NCBI RefSeq assembly: GCF_004005375.1 | Contig: NZ_RZUF01000005.1 | Span: forward strand, 131,844 to 193,277 | DNA: 61,434 nucleotides | Reading direction: 5' to 3' | Origin: Rheinheimera sediminis | Lineage (GTDB): Bacteria > Pseudomonadota > Gammaproteobacteria > Enterobacterales > Alteromonadaceae | Shown here: in pieces, positions 22,118 through 35,907 of the stretch | How positions within the stretch are numbered: position 1 is the first letter of the stretch | Layout: each line of letters opens with the position of its first letter | Notes under the pieces: model-generated | What the model was told of the DNA's origin: nothing | Seen by the model: only the letters and a program-made list of their open reading frames with translations | Database searches by the model: none | Made by a program: the position numbers and the translations under genes

Positions 22118-23482
22118 ATGGTGTATCAGTCCGTTTGGAAAAATTGCCTCGAAGCGCTCCAGGCCGAGCTACCGGCTCGTGATTTTGGAACCTGGATCCG
22201 TCCATTACAAGCTGACAGCTCGCATGACGCACTGACTTTGTATGCGCCTAACCGCTTTGTGTTGGATTGGGTGCGTGACAAATACCTGAACCGGATCAAT
22301 GAATTGATCCAGGGCTACTGTGGCGATCATGCGCCACGTTTACGCTTTGACGTAGGTTCAACCCAAAAGCCTTTGGCCGCCCCTGTGAATCAATTGCCGC
22401 GAATTGCACCTGCTGCGGCGCCGGTGGCTGCAATGCCTGAGCCAGCGCCGAAAACTATTGTCAACAGCAATGTCAATGCGAAACACAATTTCGATAACTT
22501 TGTAGAAGGTAAATCGAACCAGTTAGCGCGCGCTGCTGCTAAGCAAGTGGCTGATAATCCAGGCACTGCCTACAATCCGCTATTTTTATACGGCGGTACA
22601 GGTTTAGGTAAAACTCACTTATTGCATGCAGTTGGCAACGGTATTCTGGCGAAAAATCCAAATGCCAAAGTCATCTACATGCACTCAGAACGTTTTGTTC
22701 AGGATATGGTTAAAGCTTTACAAAACAATGCGATAGAAGAATTTAAACGCTATTACCGTTCTGTGGATGCGCTACTTATCGATGATATTCAATTCTTCGC
22801 GAAAAAAGATCGGTCCCAGGAAGAGTTCTTCCATACCTTTAATGCTTTGCTTGAAGGTAACCAGCAGATCATTTTAACCAGCGATCGTTATCCAAAAGAA
22901 ATCGACGGCGTGGAAGAGCGCTTAAAAAGTCGTTTCGGTTGGGGTTTAACTATCGCCATCGAACCACCAGAGCTGGAAACCCGGGTTGCGATCCTGATGC
23001 GTAAAGCTCAGGAGATCAATATTCGCTTGCCGGAAGAAGTGGCTTTTTTCGTCGCTAAACGCCTTCGCTCCAATGTGCGTGAATTAGAAGGGGCGTTAAA
23101 CCGTATTTCTGCCAATGCCAATTTTACAGGCCGTCCTATTACCATCGATTTCGTACGCGAAGCGTTACGCGATATGCTGGCGTTGCAGGACAAGTTAGTG
23201 ACTATCGAGAATATTCAGAAAACTGTGGCTGAGTATTACAAAATACGGGTGGCGGATTTGCTGTCTAAACGCCGCAGTCGGTCAGTGGCTCGTCCTCGTC
23301 AAATGGCTATGGCTTTGGCGAAAGAGCTGACCAATCACAGCTTGCCGGAAATTGGCGATGCTTTTGGTGGCCGTGACCACACCACAGTCTTGCATGCGTG
23401 TCGTAAAATCGAGTCGTTAAAAGAAGAGACGCATGAAATTAAAGAAGATTTCCAAAATTTAATTCGAACATTGTCTTCATAA
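22118..23482 (+). CDS. dnaA: Chromosomal replication initiator DnaA
   Basis: A 454-residue AAA+ initiator that binds DnaA boxes in oriC and opens the duplex. Domain I is residues 1-80, followed by a variable Pro/Ala linker (about 81-115). The P-loop GGTGLGKT is at 159-166, Walker [10 protein letters not shown] follows, and the C-terminal DNA-binding signature is [14 protein letters not shown]. Identity with the E. coli protein is high throughout. ATG at 22118 or GTG one codon later; GGAG is close upstream. It leads the dnaA-dnaN-recF-gyrB operon. Confidence 0.97.
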   Translation: MVYQSVWKNCLEALQAELPARDFGTWIRPLQADSSHDALTLYAPNRFVLDWVRDKYLNRINELIQGYCGDHAPRLRFDVGSTQKPLAAPVNQLPRIAPAAAPVAAMPEPAPKTIVNSNVNAKHNFDNFVEGKSNQLARAAAKQVADNPGTAYNPLFLYGGTGLGKTHLLHAVGNGILAKNPNAKVIYMHSERFVQDMVKALQNNAIEEFKRYYRSVDALLIDDIQFFAKKDRSQEEFFHTFNALLEGNQQIILTSDRYPKEIDGVEERLKSRFGWGLTIAIEPPELETRVAILMRKAQEINIRLPEEVAFFVAKRLRSNVRELEGALNRISANANFTGRPITIDFVREALRDMLALQDKLVTIENIQKTVAEYYKIRVADLLSKRRSRSVARPRQMAMALAKELTNHSLPEIGDAFGGRDHTTVLHACRKIESLKEETHEIKEDFQNLIRTLSS

Positions 23483-23494
23483 TAGGGAATGGTG

Positions 23495-24604
23495 ATGCAA
23501 TTTACTATTGAACGCGACGCTCTGCTCAAACCCTTGCAAATGGTGTCAGGTGCTATTGAACGACGCCACACTTTACCTATTTTGTCGAATGTGTTGATTG
23601 AGGCGCGTGACGACGGTCAGCTTATTCTGACTGGTACCGATTTAGAAATCGAACTGGTGGCCATGTCACCAATCCAGCAATTGTTCAGCCCTGGCCGCAT
23701 TACAGTGCCTGCGAAAAAGATTCTGGATATTTGCCGCAGCCTGCCCGATACCTCTTTATTAAGTGTCACAGTGCAGGGGGACAACTGTGTGGTTAGCACA
23801 GGTAAAAGTAAGTTTACTTTATCGACCTTAAGCGCCAACGATTATCCAAATTTAGAAAGCTGGCAAGGAGAGGTCGACTTACAGTTGCCACGTAGCCAGT
23901 TGCGTCATTTGTTAGACGACACTGCCTTTTCTATGGCAAACCAGGATGTGCGTTATTACCTGAACGGTTTGTTGTTTGAAGTAGATAACGGCACTTTACG
24001 TTCTGTCGCAACAGACGGTCATCGTCTGGCCATGAGTTCTATTGAATTAGCTGCTACAGCTGGTCATTCAAAACAAATCATTATTCCGCGCAAAGGTGTG
24101 TTGGAAGTCATGCGGTTATTAATAGCTGACGATCAGTTGGTGACTTTAAGTTTAGGCCAAAATCATATTCGTTTAACCGACACTCAGTTTAGCTTCAGCT
24201 GTAAATTGATTGACGGCCGTTTCCCTGATTATCGTCGTGTACTACCACGCAATAGCACTAAGCTGGTAACAGCGCACCGCGATGTATTAAAAGATTCTTG
24301 TGTCCGCGCTTCCATTTTATCGAATGAAAAATACCGTGGCGTACGTTTTACTTTGAGTTCAGGCGAACTGCAAATTGTGGCAAATAATCCTGAGCACGAA
24401 CAAGCGGAAGAAAGTATTGAAGTGGAATACCAGGGCGATACGCTGGAGATTGGTTTTAACGTCGGCTACTTGCTCGATGTACTGAATACCTTGTCAACTG
24501 ATCTGGTGCTGCTGCATTTAAGTGACGGTAATTCCAGTGCGCTGATTGAAGGTGTAGCAGCTAAATCAGGCGCCATGTACGTTGTGATGCCAATGCGTTT
24601 ATAG
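23495..24604 (+). CDS. dnaN: DNA polymerase III beta subunit (sliding clamp)
   Basis: A ring-shaped processivity clamp of about 369 residues. The N-terminus MQFTIERDALLKPLQMVSGAI, the central VATDGHRLAMS and the C-terminal YVVMPMRL are typical, covering the three repeated clamp domains. The ATG at 23495 is best spaced from AGGGA at 23484-23488; an ATG two codons earlier is the alternative. It lies 12 bases after dnaA and three bases before recF. Confidence 0.96.
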   Translation: MQFTIERDALLKPLQMVSGAIERRHTLPILSNVLIEARDDGQLILTGTDLEIELVAMSPIQQLFSPGRITVPAKKILDICRSLPDTSLLSVTVQGDNCVVSTGKSKFTLSTLSANDYPNLESWQGEVDLQLPRSQLRHLLDDTAFSMANQDVRYYLNGLLFEVDNGTLRSVATDGHRLAMSSIELAATAGHSKQIIIPRKGVLEVMRLLIADDQLVTLSLGQNHIRLTDTQFSFSCKLIDGRFPDYRRVLPRNSTKLVTAHRDVLKDSCVRASILSNEKYRGVRFTLSSGELQIVANNPEHEQAEESIEVEYQGDTLEIGFNVGYLLDVLNTLSTDLVLLHLSDGNSSALIEGVAAKSGAMYVVMPMRL

Positions 24605-24607
24605 TGA

Positions 24608-28131
<3,524 letters not shown>

Positions 28132-28470
28132 ACAAACAACTTCTAATCATACAGTATTATTACTGGTATTCTTTTTTATATCTATTAAGGCCAGTTAGCA
28201 GAAGCTAACTGGCCTACCTCTTTAATACTATACCTCTTGCGTGCTATCTGCCTTATTGTCTAACAATGCACTAGAAAAACTCTGCGAATACAAATGATTT
28301 TTCGCCTGCATCTCGAATAAAAAATAATACCCAACAACGATCAGCTGAGAAAAGCTATGGCAAATAAAACTGCCCAAACATCAATTTTCTAAAAAATAAA
28401 ACTGTAAGGTTGGAAAATAGGACTGCCTGCTACTAGAGTTGAAAGTGGAAGCAAATATAAGGAAAATCAG
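28132..28470. other. gyrB downstream intergenic region
   Basis: A 339-base AT-rich gap with no gene. It holds the hairpin listed separately at 28189-28214 and a repeated AATAAAACTG (near 28364 and 28394). The leader of the next gene has AAGGA before its ATG. No convincing promoter was identified. Confidence 0.5.
28187..28222 (+). terminator. Terminator-like hairpin after gyrB
   Basis: A perfect 11-bp stem GGCCAGTTAGC/GCTAACTGGCC with an AGAA loop. The following T-rich stretch (TACCTCTTT) is weak, so efficiency is uncertain. It lies 58 bases after the gyrB stop. Confidence 0.7.
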
Positions 28471-28887
28471 ATGAACCTAAGTAAACTTGGTATAACGATT
28501 TTTACATTAAGTCTTTTCAGTAACCCCCTCTATAGTCAGGTAGCCGTTATCGTCCATGCAACAAACCAACAAGCTTTAACGGAATCAGATATTAAAAACC
28601 TATTTACCGGAAAACTAAAAAGCTTCCCTGATGGCAATCCTGTGATTGTATTAAATTTACCCGAGGGTGATCCTAATCAATCATTGTTCAACCAGAAGGT
28701 GCTTGGCCGCTCTGATGCACAAGTCAAAGCGTTTTGGTCAAAGTTAATGTTCACAGGAAAAGGAACTCCGCCAAAAGAAGTCACCGCTGAGGAGATGATA
28801 AAGCTCGTGAGTGAAAATCCAAGCACTATCGGCATAGTTGATAGCGCTGCTGTCTCGGATAAGGTTCGGGTTTTAATCCAACATTGA
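28471..28887 (+). CDS. Secreted PstS-like small substrate-binding protein
   Basis: A 138-residue protein with an N-terminal signal sequence (cleavage expected after about residue 22, NPLYS-Q). Its core resembles the PBP-like domain of phosphate-binding proteins (ALTESDIKNLFTGK, FNQKVLGRSDAQVKAFWSKLMFTGKG, IGIVDSAA). It is much shorter than true PstS and has no ABC transporter genes nearby, so it may be a periplasmic ligand binder or chaperone-like partner. It lies 10 bases before the porin gene, so the two are probably co-transcribed. Both are AT-richer than the neighbours. Confidence 0.75.
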   Translation: MNLSKLGITIFTLSLFSNPLYSQVAVIVHATNQQALTESDIKNLFTGKLKSFPDGNPVIVLNLPEGDPNQSLFNQKVLGRSDAQVKAFWSKLMFTGKGTPPKEVTAEEMIKLVSENPSTIGIVDSAAVSDKVRVLIQH

Positions 28888-28897
28888 GGATTTCCTT

Positions 28898-30142
28898 ATG
28901 CTAAAAATACTTAGTTTTATTGTGATGGTGATAGCCTTTAACGTTCATGCCGATAGTGATATCAAATTTAGCGGATATGGATCCTTCGTTGCGGGTAAGG
29001 TCATTGGCGGGGATATAGATCCATCAGGTGAAAAAGAGTTCCAAGTCGATTTTTATGACTATGCGTTTTACACCGAAGAACTGGGTCTTGAACAAGAATC
29101 TCTGGTCGCCTTGCAAATGCAGGCGGCTATTAATGACAAACTAAATGCTACTATACAACTTGTTGCCAAAGGTGCTGATGAATGGAGCCCAGACATAGAT
29201 TGGGCCTATTTAAGCTATCAGGTGGGTACTGACGGTTCATTAATTGTAGGTAGACGAATGTTGCCTATGTATTACTTTTCAGAATATATGGAGGTAGGGT
29301 ATGCCTATCCTTGGATCAGACCTCCAGCTAATCTTTATTGGTGGGAAATAACTCAATTCAATGGCTTGACCTATATTCATACAATAAACTTTGGAGACTG
29401 GACTGTAAACGCTAGTGTGTTTGGCGGAAGAGAGACACAGAATAATATTAAATCACATGATTTTTGGAGAAACAGAGGCGGGTATTATTTTCCAGAAGAA
29501 GGTAATTATATTGCAGGGACTGCAGATGTAACCTGGAGTAAGATACTTGGAACTAACATTGCGTTTAGTAATGACTGGATAGACATCAGAGCTTCATACT
29601 TTAGTACAAACTATAATACAACAGCTGACATATATTTTATTGACGAATTTGACCTCGATGGCGATGGCGTCATAGACCAAAGAATTGAACGAAGAACAAA
29701 TCCTGATGGTACTCCTATTACGTCAGGAGATTGGCCGTTAACTGACTTTGGTCTAGATTTTTTTGGCTTGGGTGGCAGTTTTACGTTTGAGTATGTGACT
29801 TTTTTGTTCGACTACAACTATGTCTTTTATGACGATGGTTATGGTTCCGAGTTCCCTACCTACTATTTAAGCCTTGTTTACAATCATGATACTTGGCAAC
29901 CTTATGTCGGATTGTCATCAGCAAAACTCAAACTGACTAAAGACTGGCAAGGATTTGGTACAGGTGAGGCTGAAGAACATGAGATTTTCACAGTGGGTGT
30001 CAGATACAACCTGGCTAGCAGTGCAGCTGTAAAACTAGAATACAACGATTTTAAAGACAAAGGAGATAGACTTCCCTGGTACGATTTCAGTTATCACAAT
30101 GATGCGCAGTTGATAAGCCTTGGAATAGATTTTGTATTTTGA
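28898..30142 (+). CDS. Outer-membrane porin-like beta-barrel protein
   Basis: A 414-residue exported protein with a signal peptide (about 1-18, ending NVHA) and alternating aromatic/hydrophobic strands. It ends in Phe (GIDFVF), as outer-membrane barrels do. The segment GRRMLPMYYFSEYMEVGYAYPWIRPP is reminiscent of an uncharacterised porin group in marine gammaproteobacteria (shown here as two parts: GRRMLPMYYFSEY and VGYAYPWIRPP). A DLDGDGVIDQRIE stretch looks like a calcium-binding loop. The substrate is unknown; the paired binding protein suggests an anion. Confidence 0.7.
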   Translation: MLKILSFIVMVIAFNVHADSDIKFSGYGSFVAGKVIGGDIDPSGEKEFQVDFYDYAFYTEELGLEQESLVALQMQAAINDKLNATIQLVAKGADEWSPDIDWAYLSYQVGTDGSLIVGRRMLPMYYFSEYMEVGYAYPWIRPPANLYWWEITQFNGLTYIHTINFGDWTVNASVFGGRETQNNIKSHDFWRNRGGYYFPEEGNYIAGTADVTWSKILGTNIAFSNDWIDIRASYFSTNYNTTADIYFIDEFDLDGDGVIDQRIERRTNPDGTPITSGDWPLTDFGLDFFGLGGSFTFEYVTFLFDYNYVFYDDGYGSEFPTYYLSLVYNHDTWQPYVGLSSAKLKLTKDWQGFGTGEAEEHEIFTVGVRYNLASSAAVKLEYNDFKDKGDRLPWYDFSYHNDAQLISLGIDFVF

Positions 30143-30452
30143 AAAGAAAAATGAGTGGCGGTCTTGTGGTGGCTCTCCAGCTACTTGACTGCCACGTTTT
30201 ATCCTCAGTGGGATATTTCATATTACGCTGATTCAAAGCCAATTTATGTGTTTATTCATGTAGGTATCCGAAAAGGCGAACAGGCCGCAATATGCTGAGT
30301 ACGTAAGTTCAAAAAAACCACACTCTTGATATCATTTAAATTTCAATATGACCCTGAATCTTAAAAAACCCATAAAAAACGCGGCTTAGCGCTACAGTTC
30401 GACGCCGCAAATGGGTATACTTTTCAGTCATTTTTACCAGCAGGTCAGGCTA
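30143..30452. other. Porin-glyQ intergenic region
   Basis: A 310-base AT-rich gap with no gene recognised. A weak terminator candidate pairs GTGGCGGTC (30155-30163) with GACTGCCAC (30187-30195), followed by GTTTTAT. Just upstream of glyQ, GCGGC and GCCGC can pair. No T-box or riboswitch structure was seen. The glyQ frame is open from 30411, but its real start is taken at 30453. Confidence 0.4.
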
Positions 30453-31385
30453 ATGCAAAAGTACGATATGAAGACCTTCCAGGGGTTGATCCTGGCATTA
30501 CAAGATTATTGGGCACGCCAGGGCTGCGTTATTGTTCAGCCGCTGGATATGGAAGTAGGGGCCGGTACTTTCCATCCTATGACTTTTTTACGTTCTTTAG
30601 GCCCTGAGCCTACCAACGTGGCTTATGTGCAGCCTTGCCGCCGTCCTACCGATGGCCGTTACGGTGAAAACCCAAACCGTCTGCAGCACTACTATCAGTT
30701 TCAGGTGATCTTAAAGCCGTCACCAGCCAATATTCAGGAACTGTATTTAGGTTCCTTACGTGAACTGGGTATTGATACCCTGGTGCACGATATCCGCTTT
30801 GTCGAAGACAACTGGGAATCGCCAACGCTGGGCGCCTGGGGTCTGGGCTGGGAAGTATGGCTAAACGGCATGGAAGTGACTCAGTTCACTTATTTCCAGC
30901 AAGTAGGTGGCTTAGAGTGCCGCCCTGTCACAGGCGAAATTACCTATGGTTTAGAGCGTCTGGCGATGTACATCCAGGGCGTCGACAGTATTTATGATCT
31001 GGTGTGGGCTGACGGTCCTTTAGGCCGTGTCACTTACGGTGATGTGTTCCACCAGAACGAAGTAGAGCAGTCCACCTACAACTTTGAATATGCGGACGTG
31101 CCAGCGCTGTTCACTTACTTCGATCAGTGTGAAGCTGAAAGCCAGAAGCTGATTGAAGCAGGTTTAGCTTTACCGGCTTATGAAAAAGTAATGAAAGCCT
31201 CGCACGCTTTTAACTTACTGGATGCTCGTCACGCCATTTCTGTGACCGAGCGTCAGCGTTATATTCTGCGGGTACGCACCCTGGCTAAAGCCTGTGCTGA
31301 AGCCTATTTCGCTGCGCGGGAAAAGTTAGGTTTTCCCCTATGTAGTGACAGCAAGAGCCGTAACCAGTCAACGCAGGAGGCATAA
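30453..31385 (+). CDS. glyQ: Glycyl-tRNA synthetase alpha subunit
   Basis: The 310-residue catalytic alpha subunit of the bacterial alpha2beta2 glycyl-tRNA synthetase (class II), which charges tRNA-Gly together with Gly[15 protein letters not shown] matches the family N-terminus. The [19 protein letters not shown] and [11 protein letters not shown] motifs are conserved. The frame continues 14 codons upstream, but the homology begins at the ATG at 30453. Stop and glyS start overlap as TAATG. Confidence 0.96.
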   Translation: MQKYDMKTFQGLILALQDYWARQGCVIVQPLDMEVGAGTFHPMTFLRSLGPEPTNVAYVQPCRRPTDGRYGENPNRLQHYYQFQVILKPSPANIQELYLGSLRELGIDTLVHDIRFVEDNWESPTLGAWGLGWEVWLNGMEVTQFTYFQQVGGLECRPVTGEITYGLERLAMYIQGVDSIYDLVWADGPLGRVTYGDVFHQNEVEQSTYNFEYADVPALFTYFDQCEAESQKLIEAGLALPAYEKVMKASHAFNLLDARHAISVTERQRYILRVRTLAKACAEAYFAAREKLGFPLCSDSKSRNQSTQEA

Positions 31386-33442
31386 TGTCTGTGCAAGATT
31401 TTTTCGTAGAAATTGGTACCGAAGAGTTACCACCAAAAGCTTTAAAAACCTTAGCTACTGCCTTTAGCGACAACATTGTTGAAGAGCTGGCGAAACACAA
31501 CTTAAGCCATGGCGACGTCAGCTGGTACGCAGCACCTCGTCGTTTAGCTGTTCGCGTCAATCAACTGGCGTTGCAACAGCAAGACAAAGTGGTTGAAAAA
31601 CGTGGCCCGGCTTTAGCTGCTGCTTTTGATGCCGATGGTCAGCCCACTAAAGCTGCTGCAGCCTGGGCTGCATCAAACGGTATTACCGCTGAGCAGGCCG
31701 AGCGTTTAGAAACCGACAAAGGCGCCTGGCTCATTCATAAAGCACTGATTAAAGGCGAAAGCACTGCTTCTTTATTACCAGCTGTGATCAGCACTGCTTT
31801 AGCTAAACTGCCAATTGCCAAGCCAATGCGCTGGGGCAATTCAACGGCCGAATTTATCCGCCCTGTGCACACTGTTACTCTTTTATTAGGTGACGACGTA
31901 GTGCCTGCTACTATTCTTGGCAAAGAGTCGGGCCGCGTTAGCTATGGCCACCGTTTCCATGCACCAGCTTTGGTAGAAATCAAAAATGCCGATGCCTACT
32001 TAAGCACGCTGGAACAGCGTTATGTCATTGCCGACTTCGCCAAACGTAAAGCCATTATTGCTGAAAACGTGACAGCTCAGGCTAAAGCTTTAAACGGCGT
32101 GGCGCTGATGGATGATGCCCTGCTTGAAGAAGTTGCCTCTTTAGTGGAATGGCCAGTTGTGTTGGTCGGTTCTTTTGAAGAACGTTTCCTGCAAGTTCCG
32201 GCTGAGCCGTTAATCTCCACCATGAAAGACAACCAGAAGTATTTTCCGCTGGTTGATAACAATGGCAAGTTATTGAATAAATTCATTTTTGTAGCGAACA
32301 TCGCCAGCAAAGACCCAAGCCAGATTATCTCTGGTAACGAAAAAGTCGTGCGCCCACGTTTATCCGACGCTCAGTTCTTTTTTGTCACAGACGCCAAAAC
32401 CAAACTTGTTGATCGTCTGCCAGCTTTAAGTACCGTATTGTTCCAGCAAAAGCTGGGTACTTTATTAGAAAAGTCAGAGCGTATTGCCAAAGTTGCCGCT
32501 TTTATTGCCGGCAAAATTGGTGCTGATGTACAACATGCAGAACGCGCTGGTTTGTTATCTAAAACCGATTTAATGACTAATATGGTTGGCGAGTTCCCTG
32601 AAGTGCAGGGCGTGATGGGTATGCATTATGCCCGTCTGGACGGTGAAGCCGAAGCTGTGGCTGTAGCGCTGAATGAGCAATACAAACCACGTTTTGCCGG
32701 TGACAGCCTGCCAAGCCAGCTCGAAGCTTGTGCTGTAGCCATCGCCGATAAGATGGATTCGTTGGTTGGTATTTTTGGTATAGGTCAGGCGCCAAAAGGC
32801 GACAAAGACCCCTTCGCCTTACGTCGTGCTGCCATTGGTGCACTGCGTATTATGGTCGAAAAACAGTTACCACTGGATCTGATTGAACTGATTGAATTCA
32901 GCAAAACCACCTTTGGTGACAAATTGACTCAAGCCAGCGTTTCCGACGAAGTGCTGGACTTTATGTTAGGCCGTTTCCGCGCCTGGTACGAAGGCGAAGG
33001 TTTTGGTGTAGACGTGATCCAGGCTGTATTAGCCCGCCGTCCAACCAATCCGGCCGACTTCGACCGTCGTGTTAAAGCTGTAGCTGAATTCCGTAAACTG
33101 GATGCCGCTTTAGCTTTAGCTGCTGCCAATAAGCGGGTAGCGAATATCCTGGCCAAAGTGACAGAAGCTATTCCTGCCAGCATCAACAGCGCTCTGCTGA
33201 CTGAAGAAGCCGAACAAGCTCTGTATAAGGCCATAGTGGCTGAACAGGCCTATCAGGCCACAGTGAGCAGCTACGCTGAAGGTTTAAGCCATCTGGCGGC
33301 CATGCGCGATGTAGTAGACCAGTTCTTCGACAAAGTGATGGTGAATGCCGACGACGCAGCAGTACGCTTAAACCGTCAGGCTTTGTTGCAGCAATTGCGT
33401 CAGTTATTCCTGCGCGTAGCGGATATTTCAGTATTGCAGTGA
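31385..33442 (+). CDS. glyS: Glycyl-tRNA synthetase beta subunit
   Basis: The 685-residue beta subunit, which supplies tRNA recognition through a C-terminal anticodon-binding (DALR-like) domain. It begins with the family pattern [16 protein letters not shown] and contains [12 protein letters not shown] and [22 protein letters not shown] lies eight bases before the ATG at 31385. A strong terminator follows. Confidence 0.97.
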   Translation: MSVQDFFVEIGTEELPPKALKTLATAFSDNIVEELAKHNLSHGDVSWYAAPRRLAVRVNQLALQQQDKVVEKRGPALAAAFDADGQPTKAAAAWAASNGITAEQAERLETDKGAWLIHKALIKGESTASLLPAVISTALAKLPIAKPMRWGNSTAEFIRPVHTVTLLLGDDVVPATILGKESGRVSYGHRFHAPALVEIKNADAYLSTLEQRYVIADFAKRKAIIAENVTAQAKALNGVALMDDALLEEVASLVEWPVVLVGSFEERFLQVPAEPLISTMKDNQKYFPLVDNNGKLLNKFIFVANIASKDPSQIISGNEKVVRPRLSDAQFFFVTDAKTKLVDRLPALSTVLFQQKLGTLLEKSERIAKVAAFIAGKIGADVQHAERAGLLSKTDLMTNMVGEFPEVQGVMGMHYARLDGEAEAVAVALNEQYKPRFAGDSLPSQLEACAVAIADKMDSLVGIFGIGQAPKGDKDPFALRRAAIGALRIMVEKQLPLDLIELIEFSKTTFGDKLTQASVSDEVLDFMLGRFRAWYEGEGFGVDVIQAVLARRPTNPADFDRRVKAVAEFRKLDAALALAAANKRVANILAKVTEAIPASINSALLTEEAEQALYKAIVAEQAYQATVSSYAEGLSHLAAMRDVVDQFFDKVMVNADDAAVRLNRQALLQQLRQLFLRVADISVLQ

Positions 33443-33478
33443 TACATTGCCTTGATCGTTAATTGATTGATAGTAATT

Positions 33479-33505
33479 AAAAAAGGAGCTTCGGCTCCTT
33501 TTTTA
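33479..33505 (+). terminator. Terminator after glyS
   Basis: Stem AAAAGGAGC/GCTCCTTTT with a TTCG loop, a classic stable tetraloop, followed by six T. The A/T flanks also make it usable from the other strand. Confidence 0.93.
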
Positions 33506-33780
33506 ATTTCTCAATTAGAACAAATAGGTTTCGCTCGCAGTACTTCTAGCTGTCCATCAATCGTTACTAAAGTATTGTGCTCAGACCACTTTAGAGAGCT
33601 GGAACTGTGCCACTTCAAGTGAACGTTATCTTTATTTAAGATTAAAACTTAAGGATGTGCCAAGTCTGTTATAAAAGATTTACCGCTTTTATAGCTTACA
33701 CAATAGCAGGGTGATTGGTGTGAATATAAGGTTCTCTGTAATCTTGGGTGAGAGAGCCTTATCACAAGAAGGTGAATAGA
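33506..33780. other. glyS-membrane protein intergenic region
   Basis: The gap between the glyS terminator and the small membrane protein holds a perfect inverted repeat TATAAAAG/CTTTTATA at 33670-33677 and 33686-33693. Nothing else was recognised; codons before 33781 are open but lack a good ribosome-binding site. Confidence 0.35.
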
Positions 33781-34056
33781 ATGCTTAATTTAGTAATTGG
33801 TCTTCATATACTACTTTGGTTTGTCGCCTTTGGTACTTTTGCTTCCGATACGAATATTGCTTTAATTAAGGTCGGCGGCGGTTTAATGTTAAGCCTCATT
33901 TTTGGCTGCATTATTTTTGAGTTGATTAAAACATCACAGGTAGTTTCCCATCTAACTGTTATTGTAAGAAAAACTCTCGCACATAGTTTAGGTTTCTTAT
34001 TTGGCTTTCCACTTGTTTTGCTTATTGTTCATTTATCCTTTCGATTAACCTCTTAG
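33781..34056 (+). CDS. Small hypothetical membrane protein
   Basis: A 91-residue protein I do not recognise. It has three hydrophobic segments (about 4-22, 31-50 and 67-86) separated by short polar loops, with a basic stretch VIVRKT before the last helix. AAGGTG lies six bases before the ATG at 33781; the frame extends to a GTG 11 codons upstream without such support. It lies alone between glyS and the converging LytTR gene. No function can be inferred. Confidence 0.6.
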   Translation: MLNLVIGLHILLWFVAFGTFASDTNIALIKVGGGLMLSLIFGCIIFELIKTSQVVSHLTVIVRKTLAHSLGFLFGFPLVLLIVHLSFRLTS

Positions 34057-34132
34057 TTCATAGTGGTGCAATTGAACAAAAAGTAGATGAAGCATCTTCG
34101 TTTACAATCTTGCTCTGTTTTTTATCGAAAAC

Positions 34133-34873
34133 CTACTGATTTAACCACTTCCTAAACAACGCCGTTCTGGTTTTGCTGCTGATAGCCGGTTCTTTATCGC
34201 AGCTTAGCACTACAGCCACTGACTCTTTGTTGTAAGGCTCTACCTGCAAAATACTGCTGATATGTAGGATATCGCTGCGGTTTAGCCGGAAGAATTCGCT
34301 GGGGTCGAGTTGGCTTTCTATATCGCCTAAGTTTGCTTCTGTCAGTATATGCACGCTGTTGTGTTTATCTGTCGCAAGCAACACGCCGTTTGCGGCACGG
34401 ATAAGCAGAATATCGGCAACTGGTAAAATAGATAAGCTTTGGCCTTTACGTAATAAAAAGCGTTTTTTATATGCAGGAGCTGCGGCTATAAAGGGCTGCT
34501 GCAGCTTATGTTTAAGCTGGGCAAAGTTCAGCATAGCTTCGGCGAATCTGGGGTAGGAGAAGGGCTTCAGTAAATAATCCACGGCTTGGTATTGAAACAC
34601 CTGCATCCAGTATTGATCGTAAGCTGTGGTGAAAAGCACAGGACAAGGTAAATCCAGCTGTTCCAACGCAGTAAATACCTGACCATCTGTCAGCTCTACA
34701 TCAGAGAAGATTAAATCCAGCTGCACAGCTTTAGGCTCAGCAGCGAAAAACTCCAGTACCTGGGCTACAGAACTGAGCTGAGCGATCACTTCGGCATCGG
34801 GCTGATATCGTTTCAGATAACCGGCCAGCTTTTCTGCTGCTAAAAGCTCGTCTTCAATAATCAGTACTTTCAT
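34133..34873 (-). CDS. LytTR-family response regulator
   Basis: A 246-residue response regulator. The receiver domain (about 1-118) has acidic residues E7/D8, the phospho-acceptor D58 in LIFSDVELTDG and the conserved Lys in LLKPFSYPRF. The C-terminal LytTR DNA-binding domain (about 140-246) carries LIRAANGVLLAT and FFRLNRSDILHIS. It lies 26 bases downstream of the LytS-type kinase, clearly its partner. Targets are unknown; the divergent protease and the unknown membrane protein nearby are the obvious candidates. Confidence 0.92.
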   Translation of the reverse strand: MKVLIIEDELLAAEKLAGYLKRYQPDAEVIAQLSSVAQVLEFFAAEPKAVQLDLIFSDVELTDGQVFTALEQLDLPCPVLFTTAYDQYWMQVFQYQAVDYLLKPFSYPRFAEAMLNFAQLKHKLQQPFIAAAPAYKKRFLLRKGQSLSILPVADILLIRAANGVLLATDKHNSVHILTEANLGDIESQLDPSEFFRLNRSDILHISSILQVEPYNKESVAVVLSCDKEPAISSKTRTALFRKWLNQ

Positions 34874-34899
34874 GGCTAATCCTTGCTTATACCGCTAAT

Positions 34900-35907
34900 T
34901 TACACACTATGCTGCAGCGGCACTTGAACGATAAATTCGTCGTTTTGTATCACTGCGATGGGCTTGCCAAGCAGGGCCAGGCAACGTTCGGATAAGTTAG
35001 CTAAACCAGTGCCAGTGCCTGGCTGAGCAAAAGCTTTGGGTCTCAGTGAATGGCGCACTATCAACTGGTTGTGCTGAAGTTTCAGTTGAATCAACAAAGG
35101 TTGTTCGGCTGAAGCGCTGTTATGTTTCACTGCGTTTTCCAATAGCAGCTGCAGGCAGCAGGGTACTAATTGGTAGTTGGTTTGCTGCTGCGGCTCAATA
35201 GTGATTTGCAACTGAAAACTGGCCGGAAAACGCTGTGCCAGCAGCGCCATATACTGCTGTGCAAAAGCAAGCTCGTCGGCCAAAGGTACTAAATTTTTAC
35301 CGCCTTGTTGCAACTGGTAACGGTAAATATCGGCAAAATGGTCGAGAAACTGTTCGGCCTGATCCGGGTTCTTATGTATCAGCACAGAGAGCACATTTAA
35401 GTTATTAAATAAAAAGTGCGGGTCCAGCTGTTGTTGCAGCAATTGCAGTTTGAACTGCTGGTTATGCTGCTGCGCCTGCATCAGTTCCAGTTGCTGTTGT
35501 TGCTGGCGTTTTAATGCCTGCCATAGCAGGTCTGCAGCCGCTATTAAACTATGTACCAGCAGATACATCAGGCTGACCCGCAGATACTGCTGCAGTACCA
35601 ATGGCTGGCTAGTTACTGTGTCTATTAGCAGCTGTAGTCCTGTCATCAAGCTAACAAAAATCAGCAAACTTAAGCCAAAGTTTTGGCTATAACGCTGCAG
35701 CAATGAAGCCGCAGCGCCTTTAGCCCAAAGTACAGCATCTAACTTGCGGCTTAACCAAAGCGATAACATAGCCTGCAAGGTTAGCCAGACAGGTGCATCG
35801 GCATGAAATTGTAGCTGTTGTCCTGGCGCTGTTTGCAGCAGCGCCAGGTACAACATCAAGCCATAAGAGAACAACAATAACAGGGCAAAGGTTTTTAGCT
35901 GTTTCAT
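34900..35907 (-). CDS. LytS-type sensor histidine kinase
   Basis: A 335-residue membrane histidine kinase of the His_kinase (LytS/YehU) group. Four hydrophobic segments (about 5-25, 40-60, 76-96 and 108-130) are followed by a Gln-rich coiled coil. The H-box QLDPHFLFNNLNVLS has the phospho-acceptor His at about 164, and the ATP-binding domain has the N-box ENAVKHN and G-box GTGTGLANLSERC. There is no extracytoplasmic sensor domain, so the signal is probably sensed in the membrane or via a partner. Its start overlaps the upstream stop at 35907. Confidence 0.92.
   Translation of the reverse strand: MKQLKTFALLLLFSYGLMLYLALLQTAPGQQLQFHADAPVWLTLQAMLSLWLSRKLDAVLWAKGAAASLLQRYSQNFGLSLLIFVSLMTGLQLLIDTVTSQPLVLQQYLRVSLMYLLVHSLIAAADLLWQALKRQQQQQLELMQAQQHNQQFKLQLLQQQLDPHFLFNNLNVLSVLIHKNPDQAEQFLDHFADIYRYQLQQGGKNLVPLADELAFAQQYMALLAQRFPASFQLQITIEPQQQTNYQLVPCCLQLLLENAVKHNSASAEQPLLIQLKLQHNQLIVRHSLRPKAFAQPGTGTGLANLSERCLALLGKPIAVIQNDEFIVQVPLQHSV

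Noticed and set aside
31285-33234. Long antisense frames inside glyQ/glyS, and similar ones inside atpD, mnmG, fadB and rsmB
   Set aside because: They are shadows of highly biased coding genes, with no ribosome-binding sites or recognisable domains.
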